A stretch of 64,000 nucleotides of DNA from Hofstenia miamia (GCA_900660155.1 CABFPE010000564.1:298384-362383), one strand, 5' to 3'. Shown: positions 47,916-60,945, numbered from the stretch's first letter. The notes: a model not told the origin generated them from the letters alone. Translations and numbers: made by a program.

Positions 47916-50900
47916 TCATCATAATCATTTCGGAACCTTTATAATACAGCATCAAATTTATTTATTGTGTACATGAGACCATGCGGCTAGATTGCAGCGA
48001 ATTTTAAAATATAGCTACATTTATCATGTTAATTACAAAATATACATACATTGCCTTTGCCCAATTCATATTGATGACCATATACACATTTTTATGGTTT
48101 TATTACCATCAATTTGATTTTTGATAGTTATAATCAAAGTTCATTAATATAGGTAACATAATTCTCACTTATATTCTAAGTAAGTGCAAATTTTACTTAT
48201 CAATGTTTATTTTAAAATTTTTGCTTACAGTGTAATAGTGATTTTTTATACTAAATATTTAACTATACTATTTGCGACATTCCTATGACATGAATGAATT
48301 TATTGTAACATAAGGTGATTTATGTGTATAAACACCTGAAGCATATAAATATTAATAAGTTGTTATTATTTAATTTCAGTGCGAATTGGCATTCTTAGCG
48401 TCAACCTGATTTTCGTTAAATTCTAGACTGGTGGTATTTAAATCATAACTCAATTAACCGAATTTCTCACATTGAGGTAAAATCCCTCCATTCATTAAAA
48501 TTTCAATGTCTCGAAAGGAACGTAGTGCATCACCATATTGATTACAAACTAGTTCAATATGAAGTCATAAATTTGTCACATTTTGATACGCTATACTCCG
48601 TTTGTTTGAAAGTATATTTGAAAACACATAATCAAGAAAGTTTTTCCTTAGTAATTTTTAGGATTGCCTCTGACTTTACACATGGCACACCTCAATGGAT
48701 TTGGGACATATTTGCACAAATCAGGAAGCAGTCAAAGTTCTTTGTTGCCTCCATGAGCTCAAAACCTTATAAATACATAAACATTAGTTATCGAGAGAAT
48801 TTAAACCTTTTCAAAAATTTGAAATCTTCAATGAAACATTGTTGAACTTTTCAACAACTTCAGCTTTAATAGACATTTTAAACATTGCATTAAAGCATGT
48901 TCCCCGATATACCTGTCCATGCCTCACGATTTTCAAATTTCCTAATAGGCTTGGAGTAAGGTCTTCGTAAATGGGGAAAAACGGTTTGTCCTTTAGACAG
49001 GATGCCAGGCAGTTTAAGCTTAATCAATGTTTACTACCTGTATAATAATTGGCGGTTTTTGGCACAGATTTCAACATAATCATATTGAATTATTTGGAAC
49101 ATCAAATTGCTTACATCAATCGTTCAAAGTTTATTTAGGAATTTGCTCCACTGAGCAATGTGCTGATTGAGTCAATTTTATTTACTGAAAATAAAACAAA
49201 CTATAAAGCTTATTTAAAATTGGCGCTGTGAGAAATGAACGAACGTTCATTAGCTTATTTACAAATTTCTATTGCTAATAATTGTCACTGGAAAATGTAG
49301 AGAAAACTATAAAAAAGCAGCCTCTTCTGTTTGCCACTTAAGTACTTTCCTGTAGTAAATGCATTACTATTTTTTCTTCTATTCATGCGTTCCTACAATT
49401 TGCTAATTCATTATTATGTTCATTTTTCCACATAGCGAAATACGCCTCTTTATAAATCAAATATTCGCGGCAAGCGTCTTACACTGAAATAAAATGTCTA
49501 TTATGTAGCAGTAAATACACAAATCTTCTAAAAATAAACAATTGCTAATTTTTTAGGTGTTGCAATTCACGCAGGCGTTATTTAAATTTGTCCCGTTCGA
49601 AAGCGTAATTATATATTGAAGGTCAAACCATTGTCTGCCTTTAAATTAAGGACTACAGGCTAGTTGCGCTCTGTTATGTTTACATTGGACCATGTAGCCT
49701 CATATCACTTAATTAGTAAAAATTTAGTTTTAATGTTTGAAGAATGGGTCTTACGGTGGATGAAGCCTAAAATACATAGTCTAATTGTATTGCAGCATTG
49801 CCTATTAAATATCTTAATGAATGACCACCGTAACTGATTTTATTCCTTTGCTAAGAATAGAACCAAAAATATTTCTGAAGCTTCTCAAGCCATTAATTGA
49901 TACCTCTAGTTTAGGATTAATATGCCTTAAAATAAGCGAGGACAAAACTAGTATCGTTTTTTAAAATTTTATTTAACTAGTTGTTAAATGTTGTACAGAC
50001 GGCTGAAGACCTTTGAAGTTTATTCCATTGGAAATGTGGTTTATCGCTTTATTATACAATTTTGAATCACAGGACGCACCTGTGACTACGAACTTTGAAA
50101 GCAAAATTGATTATTTACAATAAGACATAATTAAGATTATAAGTAAGTTTAGGTTATAATGGGACTCACCTCATGAGTTAAGTCAATTATTGCGGCAGTT
50201 GAAGTCCTTGGAAGAACGCAGAAAATTAAGCCAACGATTAGCAAAAGCTCGTTCATGATACATCTGAGTGGTTTGAAAATATTTCGATTTTCTTTTCTTC
50301 TATGATTGGCTGAATTGCTTGCAAAACAATTTATCTCAAACGACCAACATACACATTTTCTTAAACCGATTTCTGTTGAGAGGAGGCGCCTAGGTCATTG
50401 AAATTTGAATACACCTTTCAATAAACGTGTAATTATTTAACGCCTAGCCAACAATTTTGTTAGTTAATTGGACGATGGGACAGTTATGAATTAATTAATT
50501 GTCAAAGGCGTTCTAAAAATCCATCGCTCCTAGGAAGCAGTCTGTTAATCATATTAATGATTATATGAGAGCGAGAGAGAATAATTCATGTCTGACCATT
50601 CGTTACTGTCAAACTTAATGCCATTATTTGCCGACTAAATCATTGAATTGCAAAGGCATGCTTTAATTTGCATTAAAATGCGGATAAATTTACAGATATC
50701 AACTATAGTAATCTTTGCAATATGTAATTACCTGCCACCGCCTTTCAATTTCAACAAGTACATTGTACATTAACTCTGGTGTGATCTATTGCAGTTTTTA
50801 TTATGAATTATTGAGGCGTGTAATACTGGGATTAAGCGGATTTATCGATGCGTTTCTATTCTACTATACTACACTTTCAAATATCAGGTCAATAGAGAGG

Positions 50901-52138
50901 TCCTTCAATTTAATTATTATTTAAATATAACTAAACATAAATCTCATCTCTATATGTGTAAAATATTGAATTCTTGAAAAAATAATTCACTAAGCTTTAT
51001 AGGCATGAAGTATAAACACTTTAAAACCTCACTCAGAATTACAATCATTAAAATTATATTATTAATAATATTAATTCCTCACAATAATGTAAATAATTAA
51101 TAAATAAATTAGTGAATTTGATCTATACATAGAGGTATATCTACATAGTACTTGTATGTTTAGTAGGTTTTGTTAATTTTGTAAATGTTCAACTAAATAA
51201 ATGGAAACCTTAATCTTCAGTTAAGTAAAACTTCTTTACCCCCTAAATTCCGAAAGAATAGGTCGCAGCACCTGCTCCATGCCTATGTTTTGAATTTTGT
51301 TTTGAAATAATGTTGTAGATATTAATTAATAAAGCATGTAAACGTTAATAATTTATCAACCATTTGGTTTTTGAAAATTTCTAATTAATTACTTCAATCT
51401 CGAATTTATTGCATTTTATACTGTCGCATTAAGCTACTTTCTAGTTCTCAACTGTTACAAGGACATGGTATTATAGTCCTTGACTGTAAGCTAGATTTTA
51501 AAGAGATTAAAGCTGTAATATCATTATTTATAAATTTAATATTCAATTAATTTTCATGGTATGCTACCAATGCTTCAAAATTTCAACATGTACCTGTTTA
51601 AAATTGGTTATCTGATAAATAATACTTAATGTTTATAAAAATATTTTATTTTTATTCTATAAAATTTCTTTGGGCGAACTTCTTTTTTATAGAAATTGTT
51701 GTAATGATTTTTAAATTTACAACGATAAACTACTAAGAGCTAATATAGTGTTTAAGCCAATTTCTATAAATTCAATTTAACGAAGAAATTGTGTATCTGT
51801 GACAGATGAACTTTTTAAATTACTAGATGGCTCTCCTGAGGTAAGGAAGAAATGTAATTGAGGCTACAAAATGAGCTTCAGGCGTACTTTAAAATTTGTT
51901 GAAAACCACAATCAATTTTTGAAAAAAAAATTAAAAAACCATTTTGAACCACCCGATGTCTGTCTCATTCGTTTTTGGATTAACCATGTCAAATTTCATA
52001 AAGTTATGACGAGTAAATCTTAGATACCATATAAACATGTACACAATTCTTCCTTTATAAATGCATAAACTAGGTGATTTGGATTTATTTAAAAATTTGA
52101 TATAACTTCTCTGGATTTTCTGATCGCATCCTTTTTAG

Positions 52139-52348
52139 ATAAACGCACAGTACACAATGCTTTTGAAAGTCACACACCATGGGATCCGTATGGAGTTGCA
52201 AAATTTGACATGTCAGAGATGCTGCTTGGGCAGCGGAAGTTGCATTTACGATCTCCTATACATCTGGGACCTCTTCCTGATGTACTTGGATATCAAACAA
52301 GTGAAGATGGTAAAGTTGTAGGAACCGTTGGCGCTATTGATGCACCCG
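52139..52348 (+). CDS. CFAP92: CFAP92-like exon 14 (C2-like, WDPYG motif)
   Basis: The acceptor CTTTTTAG|AT supplies two bases to the codon opened in exon 13; the donor CCCG|GTAAGT leaves phase 1. It encodes KRTVHNAFESHTPWDPYGVA, then KFDMSEMLLGQRKLHLRSPI and a Gly-rich end. WDPYGxAxxDxSxxLLGxxxLxLxxPI is a recognised family block, probably the last strands of the C2-like region. Confidence 0.9.
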
Positions 52349-54619
52349 GTAAGTAATTTTTTCATTGAGATGGTATTTAATGGGGATGTATTGTTTAATG
52401 TATGCCGTAATGTTGACAATCCGATGGTCATATAATTGATTTTTGGGCTGAATAGCTGTAAAAAGACCATGTTTACTGATTTTTAATAATAAAGAGTATT
52501 TTTATGTTAAGATAGAAGTCTATTCTGTTATTTCAAATTCAAGTTTATGAGAAGATGAAATAGCTGGTTGTTGGTTGAAATTTGAAATCAAACGCAGATT
52601 TTATAATAATGTTTTTTATATACGGATGTGAATATTTTTTAAGGAGTTTATAATTGCTTACTCGGGTATGCTTCTTAAAAATCAGAATCATCCATCAGTA
52701 GGTGTTACATTACATGAGAAATAACATGCCTATATACTGTATACGGGAAAAGTAAGTTTACAGCAAATCGAAAGAAGGATCTCTGTTTTCTACTCTACTA
52801 ATTCTATTCGGCTATTGGCAAAGTCCTGAAATCCCAGCATATCAGGATTGTGACCGACACATTTACTATGGAGTTTGCTTGCACGGTAAATAGAATTATC
52901 AATGACAAAGACATCGCTTCGCATCTCTTTTTACCCGAGGAGTATCTTTTCCGATAAGGTCACCTCATGATCGCATGAATTTTATAGAAATACATTTTCT
53001 TTTAGTCTTAGCATTTATTGGATTCATCAAAGTTTTACTGTACATCTTGATTCATATTCACTTGTAAAATATCCAGGAGATAAAACGATATTATTAGCAA
53101 ATGTTTCTGAAAATTTCGTTTAGTGTTAAGATACTTTTTACTTTTGGATAGTATTAGCATTTCCATTAAGTTTTAGTTTTTATAAATTGTGGGGAGTATA
53201 CTCTTACATTTTGATTAGAAATCGCTAATGTTTGCAAAAATTTGATTCCAAAATATAGACAAACGATTTGCAAAATAAATTTAAAATTTCGTGAAATTGC
53301 CTATATGTCCGTAATAACACAATATTAATGAGAAAAGTTCAATAATTTGAGTTCTTTTCTCAACTTGCCATGATATGGTTGATCAACAAGAACAGAAGGA
53401 AGAGTTGGCTACGTTATAAAAACTCGACAGGAGACGATTACATAAGAGTACAATCAGCAGGCGACTAATGGAAAGAGACAGTATTTCAATGCAATTAATG
53501 AAGGAACCTTTACTCCCCAAAACTAACATTTTTTCTGAAATGCAACAAATGGATTTCTGTTGTTTCTATATCTTTCTCAAGATACCAGAATTTAAAGTAT
53601 GATTTTTACACAACACAAATTTAGAAAGAAGCATTCTGTGACTCGTCACGAAAAATTAACTAATAATACTACACAATCGTTTTGCAATATACTATAAGAA
53701 TATTTTCTATATCGTATTGCATAAAAAACCAAGGAATTAAAATTATGCAAAAGGCTGTTATAGGATGTTCTAAATTCATTTTCCATGATGTAGGGACAAC
53801 ATTAATATAATTCAATATTCTCGGATTCTTACAGGTTTCTTACAGAAATTGAGAGGTAACTGAGGATTACTTAATCTAACATTAGTTTTCAAGATTTCAA
53901 TACACTGAACTTTTATGTGAAGTTGCGCGCAGTGATTGCTCAAAATTCTGTTCTAATGGGCTTATGTAAAAATCGAGTGTTTTAATTAGTACTTGATCCG
54001 GTCCGGTTAATCCGATTAGGTTAAAACCGGTTATGATTTAGGAGCCAGTTAATCAGGTTAAACCCCGGTTAAATAAGTCTATATTTGATTTGAACAAAGC
54101 TGTTAAGAGCATTTCACGACTTTAACTAAAACCACCAGTAGACGCCCTGGATTTTTAGAACGCAAAACAAAATAATCAAAATAAAAAATTTTCAATAAGC
54201 ACAATGTGATGATAAACTTAATGTAGAACGGCGTACCCTACAATTAGAAGAGAAGAGAATGATATCAAAAAATCGTTGCCAATTTCTGTTATAACAGTAA
54301 CTGCCCTAACTTGTAAAATTTTTAATCAAACCCGCACAGCTCTAATATATGTATATAGCAAATAGATCAATTTGATTTTCGCACATTGGAATCGAATATA
54401 TTTTTCTTTTTGAATATCATGTTAAAACCAATTAATAACCGGCGAAGATAAAAAGAAATAAGAGCCAGTTATTCTGTTTAAAATGTATCGGGACGCACAG
54501 CACTAGTTATAATGTAGGTGTATATTTCTGCTTTTTCAATCCAACAGCATTTTCAAAGTTCAAATTCACCATCACGTTTTGAATAGTTGTGATTAAATCG
54601 AGTAATCAGTGGTTTTTAG
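52349..54619 (+). other. Intron 14
   Basis: This 2,271-bp intron includes a possible hAT-like element from about 53990 to 54510. The rest shows nothing recognisable. Confidence 0.6.
53990..54510. mobile_element. Possible hAT-like element with CCGGTTAA blocks
   Basis: The left side holds GGTCCGGTTAATCCG, AAACCGGTTATG and CCCCGGTTAAAT; the right side has AATAACCGGCG and ends GGGACGCACAGCACTAG, whose reverse complement CTAGTGCTGTGCGTCCC is a hAT-like terminus. Clustered CCGGTTA motifs suggest transposase-binding repeats. No target duplication is clear. Confidence 0.45.
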
Positions 54620-54750
54620 TCAACCTTCCTCTCGCAGCTGGTCACTACATCGATTCGGGGTCTGTCATGAAAGTTACCATAGAACTAAGTTATCCAATTA
54701 CAGATCCATTGACGTTAAAAGCAAATATTCCTTTCGCCAATTCAGAACGC
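54620..54750 (+). CDS. CFAP92: CFAP92-like exon 15
   Basis: The acceptor GTTTTTAG|TC completes a Val codon; the donor CGC|GTAAGT ends in phase 0. It encodes NLPLAAGHYIDSGSVMKVTI, then ELSYPITDPLTLK and PFANSER. This continues the C2-like fold into the C-terminal region. Confidence 0.85.
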
Positions 54751-55316
54751 GTAAGTATTTTATCGTATTGTTTTCATTTCATTAATTCATAGAAGTATAC
54801 ATAAAACTTTCAATTTAGAAAGAATATTTAGCTATGCAATTGTCCTTAAGCTTTTTAGATAGAAAGAAAGTATAGTACTGGCGATCTTAACTGAACGTTT
54901 CCTTTCGAGCTGAATTTTGTAAACAGAATCGTCATGTCCATTTCATGACTGCAACTCTCTTACTTGTTTACAAAATGTGAGCGTTGCCTTGTGAATTGAG
55001 TAACATTAATGTTATATTTAAGTAAACACTTCCCATTTAGACCAACCTTTAACCTGTCTAAAGCACATCAAAGTTTGGGGCACTAGACCATTAACTTTAC
55101 TAAGCATACCATGCTTATCAAATTATGTAGATTAATAGCAGACGTTGAACTTCAGATATTTATTTACACGCAATCACTGACCATCGTTCACAACCGCTAA
55201 GAAGTTTTCACTTCGTTACCAACAATGTCTTAATTTTCTCAGACGTAATAATTTGTTGGGTACTTTGATTTTATAAACGACACATGATACAAAAATAAAT
55301 AACAAAATACTTTCAT

Positions 55317-56313
55317 TTAACCTTCCTCTACCTAAAACCTCTCATAATACACGGAGTACTAAATTGGGGTCATATTTGACCCCAATCGTTTTTTGTATTT
55401 AAACATGTTATTAAGGTTCTGCAATGGAATGAAATGAATAAAAACTATATTCTAGAGACTTTAAAGCTTTATTTTCAAATATTCATCAACTAAAATCCAT
55501 ATTTATGAAAAAAAAACAAAATTTAATAAAAGATAAACTGATGGGTACAAATAATTAAACATTACAGTTTACACTATTTGTTACATTGGATTCTGTATGT
55601 TCAGGGCAAATGAATGCAGAGCATAACGAACATTTAACACTATATTTGGTGTCTTTCGTCCTTGGGCAGAATGCACAGCGATTTCTTTTCCCTTTTCCTA
55701 AATTAGCTGGTATTGGTGGTGGAACCTGTTGTGGTAGAGGGCCTATAACTGATGCCATAGCTGCTTGAACTGACAATGGTATTCCTGTTCTTGGAGGATT
55801 TGCCCTCGCTTTGATTGCAGGTTTCACGAGTTCAAAACCCAAATTCTTGAGGAAATTAAGTTTTGTCAGTGATATATCATAACTAGAAGAGGAGAAATCA
55901 TCTTCATTAGGCAAGATATTGTCTTCTATTTCTGAATTTTCATCATTAATAAGTTCTTCTTCACTATCAATTTCCGAATCGGAATTTTCTAAAATTTCTT
56001 GTATTTGTTTATCACTAAGATGTTTTCTAGACATAACTGGGTATTATTATCTGAAAAAAATTATAAAAATTAAAAATTTCTGTAATAAATAAATTTTTAG
56101 GGAAATATTTGGCATCAACACATTCTCCTGAAATGGGGTCATAAGTAGTAAAATAAAACAAGTATCCAATTGGTACTGCTTGTCAATGTTTTACACATAA
56201 TTTTAGGAAGGAAATGATAATTTTGGATAAATTTAATCATTAGTTTAGCAATTATTGCAAAATTACATACTCAGGAGTAATTTCTGAGCCCATTTCAGGT
56301 CCAGGAAGGTTAA
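55317..56313 (-). mobile_element. Complete non-autonomous piggyBac-type element with TTAA duplications
   Basis: The element proper is 55321-56309 (989 bp), with TTAA at 55317-55320 and 56310-56313. The 13-bp ends CCTTCCTCTACCT and, as reverse complement of the right end, CCTTCCTGGACCT differ at two positions. TTAA targets and CC-starting ends are the piggyBac hallmark. Next to the left end is a hairpin of two 10-bp arms around ATTGGGGTCA (55363-55386). GGGGTCATA recurs near the right end (56135-56143). It carries one open frame on the minus strand. Confidence 0.92.
55555..56034 (-). CDS. Catalytic-domain-less piggyBac transposase (N-terminus fused to zinc-binding C-terminus)
   Basis: The 159-residue frame starts MSRKHLSDKQIQEILE with an acidic Ser/Glu/Asp-rich segment to about residue 52, as piggyBac transposases do. 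From about residue 54 it continues with FLKNLGFELVKPAI and IPLSVQAAM, which normally follow the catalytic domain. It ends in a cysteine-rich domain: C120, C123, C135, C138, C143, H146, C157. The entire DDD catalytic domain is absent, yet the join is in frame. A TTTTTTTCAG acceptor-like site lies just upstream of the ATG, suggesting a 5' UTR intron. Such a protein could bind element ends or target DNA but not transpose. Confidence 0.85.
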   Translation of the reverse strand: MSRKHLSDKQIQEILENSDSEIDSEEELINDENSEIEDNILPNEDDFSSSSYDISLTKLNFLKNLGFELVKPAIKARANPPRTGIPLSVQAAMASVIGPLPQQVPPPIPANLGKGKRNRCAFCPRTKDTKYSVKCSLCSAFICPEHTESNVTNSVNCNV

Positions 56314-56777
56314 CTAAGACGTAATTGAGCTAATTTTTTTAAATTGTCCTTCATTACTGATATCTATCATCTACCTGTAATTGAATTTCTCTTTTGATCT
56401 CTTCGATACATTTATTTCAAATGATTTTGAAAAGCCTTCCGAGAGAAATAGTTCTTGCTGTGAAAGTCGTGAAGACCTTTAAAATACCAACATGATCTGT
56501 ATTAATTCAGTAATCTTTAGTATATTCTGGAGTGGATTCTAAATTAGTAATGAGTGTTTGAAAGTAGAATACTGATATTGATGTGTCTTTTGTGCTAGTA
56601 TATAAATTAATTTTTATTGCAAATTGTTTAAGCTATTTAAATAAGGTATCAAAATATCGATTATTTTTTGCAAAAAATACATGGATGTTGTAAGCTATTG
56701 TACACTTTTTAGTAGTTTTTTCTGCCAAAGTATGCCAAAATTTAATACAGAAATTGCTAAAACAGTCTTTCTGTGAT

Positions 56778-57240
56778 ATACAGACCCGGAGGAAAGAAAC
56801 TTATCCATATAAAAATATGCAGAAACTTTAGTTTGTTGAGCGATGGAAAAATGTGTGCTTCTCAGATGAATACAAGTTTTCTCGCCTTGGAAGTGACTCC
56901 CGGTGATATGTTCGACGAAAATCTGGCTCGTAACTGCATTGCAGGAATTTTGCAAAGAGGTTTAGGTTCCATCATGTTGCGGGGATTGATGTTAGCAAAA
57001 GATCCAGGTGCATTTTTCAGGCTAAAAGGCAATCAAAAAGCTATTGCCTATGTAAAGGTCCTGCAAAATCATTATGTACCCTATGCTAAATGTGAAGAAT
57101 TGCCATGTTCTCATATTTTCCGGAACGATTAGTGACCAACACACAAAACACGGGTGGTGAAAGAGTGGCTCAGTCGGCAAGAAGTGGATGACCTTTGAGT
57201 CCTGTGCGATCCCCTGATCTTAATGTAACACAAAATTAAC
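56778..57240 (+). pseudogene. Degenerate Tc1-like transposase
   Basis: One frame gives WKNVCFSDEYKFSRLGSDSR and then, after a stop, YVRRKSG (the first-Asp block and its RRYVRR follow-on). After a shift near 56950, another frame gives GSIMLRGLMLAKDPGAFFRL and NQKAIAYVKVLQNHYVPYAK, then HIFRND (the QDNAPxH position). VVKEWLSRQ follows near 57160. It contains in-frame stops and frameshifts, so it is dead. Confidence 0.8.
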
Positions 57241-60200
57241 TACACATGTGAGAAGCATAAAGCATTGTAAGAAATTGTGGTATTTGAATATGTTTTGGCC
57301 TTTTTCGGCTTTGCTATTGATAGATGACCAATATCTGCCTATCAAAAATAATATATTAATAATGCTAGATTCATTTGTGTATACAATGTTCAATATATAC
57401 CTTAATGATGAGTATGAAAATTAACACTTTGAGTTAAAGAAAGGAAATTTGGTAAAGAGTAAAGATTGATTATTTGTTCATCAGTAATGATTAACGATTA
57501 AGTTTTTTGCAATTACCTCAACATCATCATTAACCAACAAATTCGATGATAAAATTCGAATTTTTTAGAAACTACTCCCACCATACTACTTTCCAGGATT
57601 AGCACTTTCCCAAATATTATAATTTCCGTTCATGCATCGAGAAGCTTTCTTGCATCATTGGCAGATTTGGAAAATACGTAACGAAACGAGCTGTGAATTT
57701 GAAATATTACAGATATCACCCAAGTCCATTGATTTTTTGTTATATTCTTATAACAAACTGTGGGGACTTTTCCTAAGTCCTGCAATTTTGGCTCAACTTG
57801 AATTACCTTTGCTAGAACCAGTTATTTTAAACTGTTGATTTTGTTTAAACGAGTTTCTTTTTCGTATTATATATGCATTCATTAATGGCACATTGGACAT
57901 GTGTGTACCTATATATGTCCTACGTTTTTTCTTACGAGGTGTTTTCTATATAAGTTCTTAAATGATTTATGCATGGAAAGATTTAGACAGGACAGCGTCT
58001 TTCTTACCACATTAACTATAATTCGTATTCTCACTTTACTAAAAAGAAGTTGTCAGCCACAGATAACAATTGCCAAAATCAATAATATTCTGATGCGAAT
58101 TATATAAATTTCTATCTGCACAAAAGGGAGAAATTATTATTTTCAATTTTAAGATAATTTGTCCTCTTTTGGGAAATGTTGGTTATTTTAAAATATAATC
58201 GCAATTTCTTTATTCCATTGTTAAATCCTCTCCACAACCGCAACATTGAGTTGGATTTTGCTATATCAAATGTAGTTATCTATACATTTTCTAAGTTTAT
58301 GGATCTTCATTGGTAATATTATCGTTTGAAAACTTTCAGTAAAAAACGTGGCATCTTTTTTTCTAATTTTATTGACATAGGTTGAGCCCGAATAAACATT
58401 TATCTTTGTTTTTCACAGATCTGTTTAACAGATGTTCAATATAAATATAACTTAAAGCGGGTTGTATAACCTAACAAGATCTGTCTAAAAATATATTGCT
58501 TTTACCCGATTGAAATGCAATAATCTGGGAATTTTTTATGGAAAAATATCTCCATTTCTATTGTCTATAGTACGTTTTGAAGTCATTGATCAAATTCTGG
58601 TTCCGACAAAATGAATGAAGATGGATGTTTGTATGGTTTCAAACTGGTTTTTCAATTAAGAATTTTTACTTGTTTTTAATCTTTAGTCATCTGCTAAACA
58701 GATTTTTTTTTAAAAATATCTTAAAAAATTTTGTTAAAATTTTAATATACAGATATTGACTAACTGAGGTGTGCTTCCAAAACTGAATTACACGAATTCT
58801 TTGTTATAATTCAGCCTTGAAAAAATTTAGAATGCTGATATTAATGCTGTTTTTAATAATGGAATAAACATTTCATATGTAAGGAATAATAATTTTTTGG
58901 ATGAAAACTTTATAATGTCTGCCATTTAAGATGTAATTCAAACGTGAAATAACCGGATATTTTCTCTGATTTATGTCAGCACTCATTCAATTGTGTATAA
59001 TGCAATTTATATACTTTCTGCCTCATAAATTCCTATTGTGAGTCGTTTTTTGTATGACGCGCATTTTCTATCACTATTTGGACATTTTAAATTCCACGTG
59101 TATATTCTGAGTAAAAAATTTGCGCCTCATATAATATTTGCATTATTGGAGTACTCAAACTCTGGTGACCATAAGCAACAGAGCCTATTTCGAGAATACT
59201 TATTTTGTGTATATTATCCTTCTTCGAATTTTCAAGTTTTCAGATTTAAATTCCTTCCTAAAAACGTAAAAATAATAGACGAAAACTAAGTTTAATTGGA
59301 CATAAGCTAACAAAAATGAACTAAGCCAAAACAAAACTAAATGTAATTCTATGGTATCTCATTGAATGATTGAATCAATATTTGATATGCAGATTCGCAT
59401 GTTGTACTTCTGTTTAAAATAGTGAATATTTTTCTATAGAACTTAAGCATTTTACCTCATTTAGATTAATGGGGAAATATACTTGAAAAATGTTTTAAAT
59501 TACACGAAGTTCCATGCAGTGACATGAACCAATTAGCAGGCTGGCGTAAGCATTCATAGTGCCTTGTGTCTTATATTTACTCAATAAAATTGAAGTATTA
59601 GTAATGGCAGCTAATTTTCACTGACGATTCGGCATTATAGTTTTAAAAATAATACAATTACCGTATGAAGGATTACTTTTTGCCGTACATCTTCGTTGAA
59701 CAAAATCTTCAAGCGACCATATCTGATTCAATTTTTCTCTGTTTGTTTAACAAATTGTCTCATTAGTTATTCTTTTTAAAACACATTTGTTTTGCTTGAA
59801 TATTTAAAGAGTTGCCTACGATGATACAGTAATTTTTCAGCAAGCGTATGGATTTGCAGGGATTTTTTTCTATGAATCACGAAATTATTTAAGAATGTTG
59901 CAAAGCAAATATTGACAAACAATGTTTCATATTCAATGTTGCACAATCACATGAAATATGCATTTACTGTTTTGTACAGTTTTTACCGATATACAAAATT
60001 TATGAACACTTTGAGACTAAAAATTTTGAATTTTCCAAGAAAAATAATCTAATGGAGTAATAGGGTAGAGTATGATCCGAGCTTCCCATTTTCACTGCTC
60101 TACTGTTTTCACCTTTTTTGCTAAAATCACTCCACTTTCAATTCTGAAAGATGCTAATTTTTCTTAATTTTGAAATGGTTCTTGTTGAAATACTTTCTAA

Positions 60201-60945
60201 TTTTTCCAAAAGTGGAAAGCCTCCAAGTACATTCCTTAAAAGAATTCACAAAAATCAATTTTCAGACTCCTGGGTTACATTAAGACCTCTTTTCTAGTAA
60301 ATCATAGACAAAAATATCATTTAACACCATTTGATTTTAAAAATTATTTTTGTATGCCGTCCATTAAATTAATGAACAATTTATTTTTTGTTCATTACTG
60401 ATAAAAAATACATTAAATTACAATGATAATTTTTGATGTAAAAATGAGGTCTTCAAAAATATGGATCTTTGCGAAAATATCTGTTAAAATTTATAAAATT
60501 GAGTACATTTTAATTTTAAAATTGTATTGAATTGTTAAATTTTATAAATATAATCTACAAAGTATTTATAAGAAATTTTTTACTCAATGTTTAGGTCAGT
60601 GATTTTAATGTTATAAAAATGTGGTGTCTATATATATGTTGACGTCTGGAAAAATTATATTCGACATAAATGAGTTATTGATTACTCAAAAACTTTCGTA
60701 TTTAGCGCTGTGTGCAACAGTTAAGCATGTCTTATAACTACTTGAGATAGATTCTTGTTTCACCAGGCTAATAAGGTTAAAAAAACATAGCAGTTTTTTC
60801 AAAATATTATTCAAGTTAGTATACTTTTAGATTTCCCACGCTTTCTCTCGCGAGAAACATAGCTGTTAAAAAGGCATTTAGTTCTTGTTTAATTTATATT
60901 TAGTTCATGTTTGCACTAATCAACTGTTGTCTTTTTCGTTTTAAG
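57241..60945. other. Intronic AT-rich DNA, no gene seen
   Basis: The right part of intron 15. I found no convincing exon, terminal repeat pair or RNA gene here. Confidence 0.5.

Larger units (their letters stand above)
18582..52138 (+). other. Intron 13: 33,557 bp, hosts an antisense gene and many repeats
   Basis: Exon 13 (…GVVA + A) and exon 14 (AT…KRTVHNAFE…WDPYG) join in phase 1 with no sign of a missing exon. The interval holds the antisense cyclase-like gene (30472-35251), several transposons, (TA)n arrays, a tandem duplication and an assembly gap. Stretches 18582-22190, 22330-23968, 29585-30471, 37609-44193 and 47915-52138 otherwise contain AT-rich DNA in which I see no gene. Confidence 0.8.
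54751..60945 (+). other. Intron 15
   Basis: This 6,195-bp intron hosts the piggyBac derivative (55321-56309) and a Tc1 pseudogene (56778-57240). The remainder, 57241-60945, shows no recognisable gene; open frames at 57632-57838 and 59038-59289 lack family motifs and do not fit the host gene's phase. Confidence 0.6.

Noticed and set aside
57150-57225. tRNA-like stretch (TGGCTCAGTCGGCAAG … GTGCGATCCCC)
   Set aside because: It resembles A- and B-box sequences, but no cloverleaf with a paired acceptor stem is evident. The same bases encode VVKEWLSRQEVDD of the Tc1 transposase remnant, which explains them better.
57632-57838. 68-codon plus-strand open frame in intron 15
   Set aside because: No family motif and no splice phase that fits the host gene.
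59038-59289. 83-codon plus-strand open frame in intron 15
   Set aside because: Longer than expected by chance in AT-rich DNA, but without recognisable domain, flanking elements or phase fit. Left unannotated.
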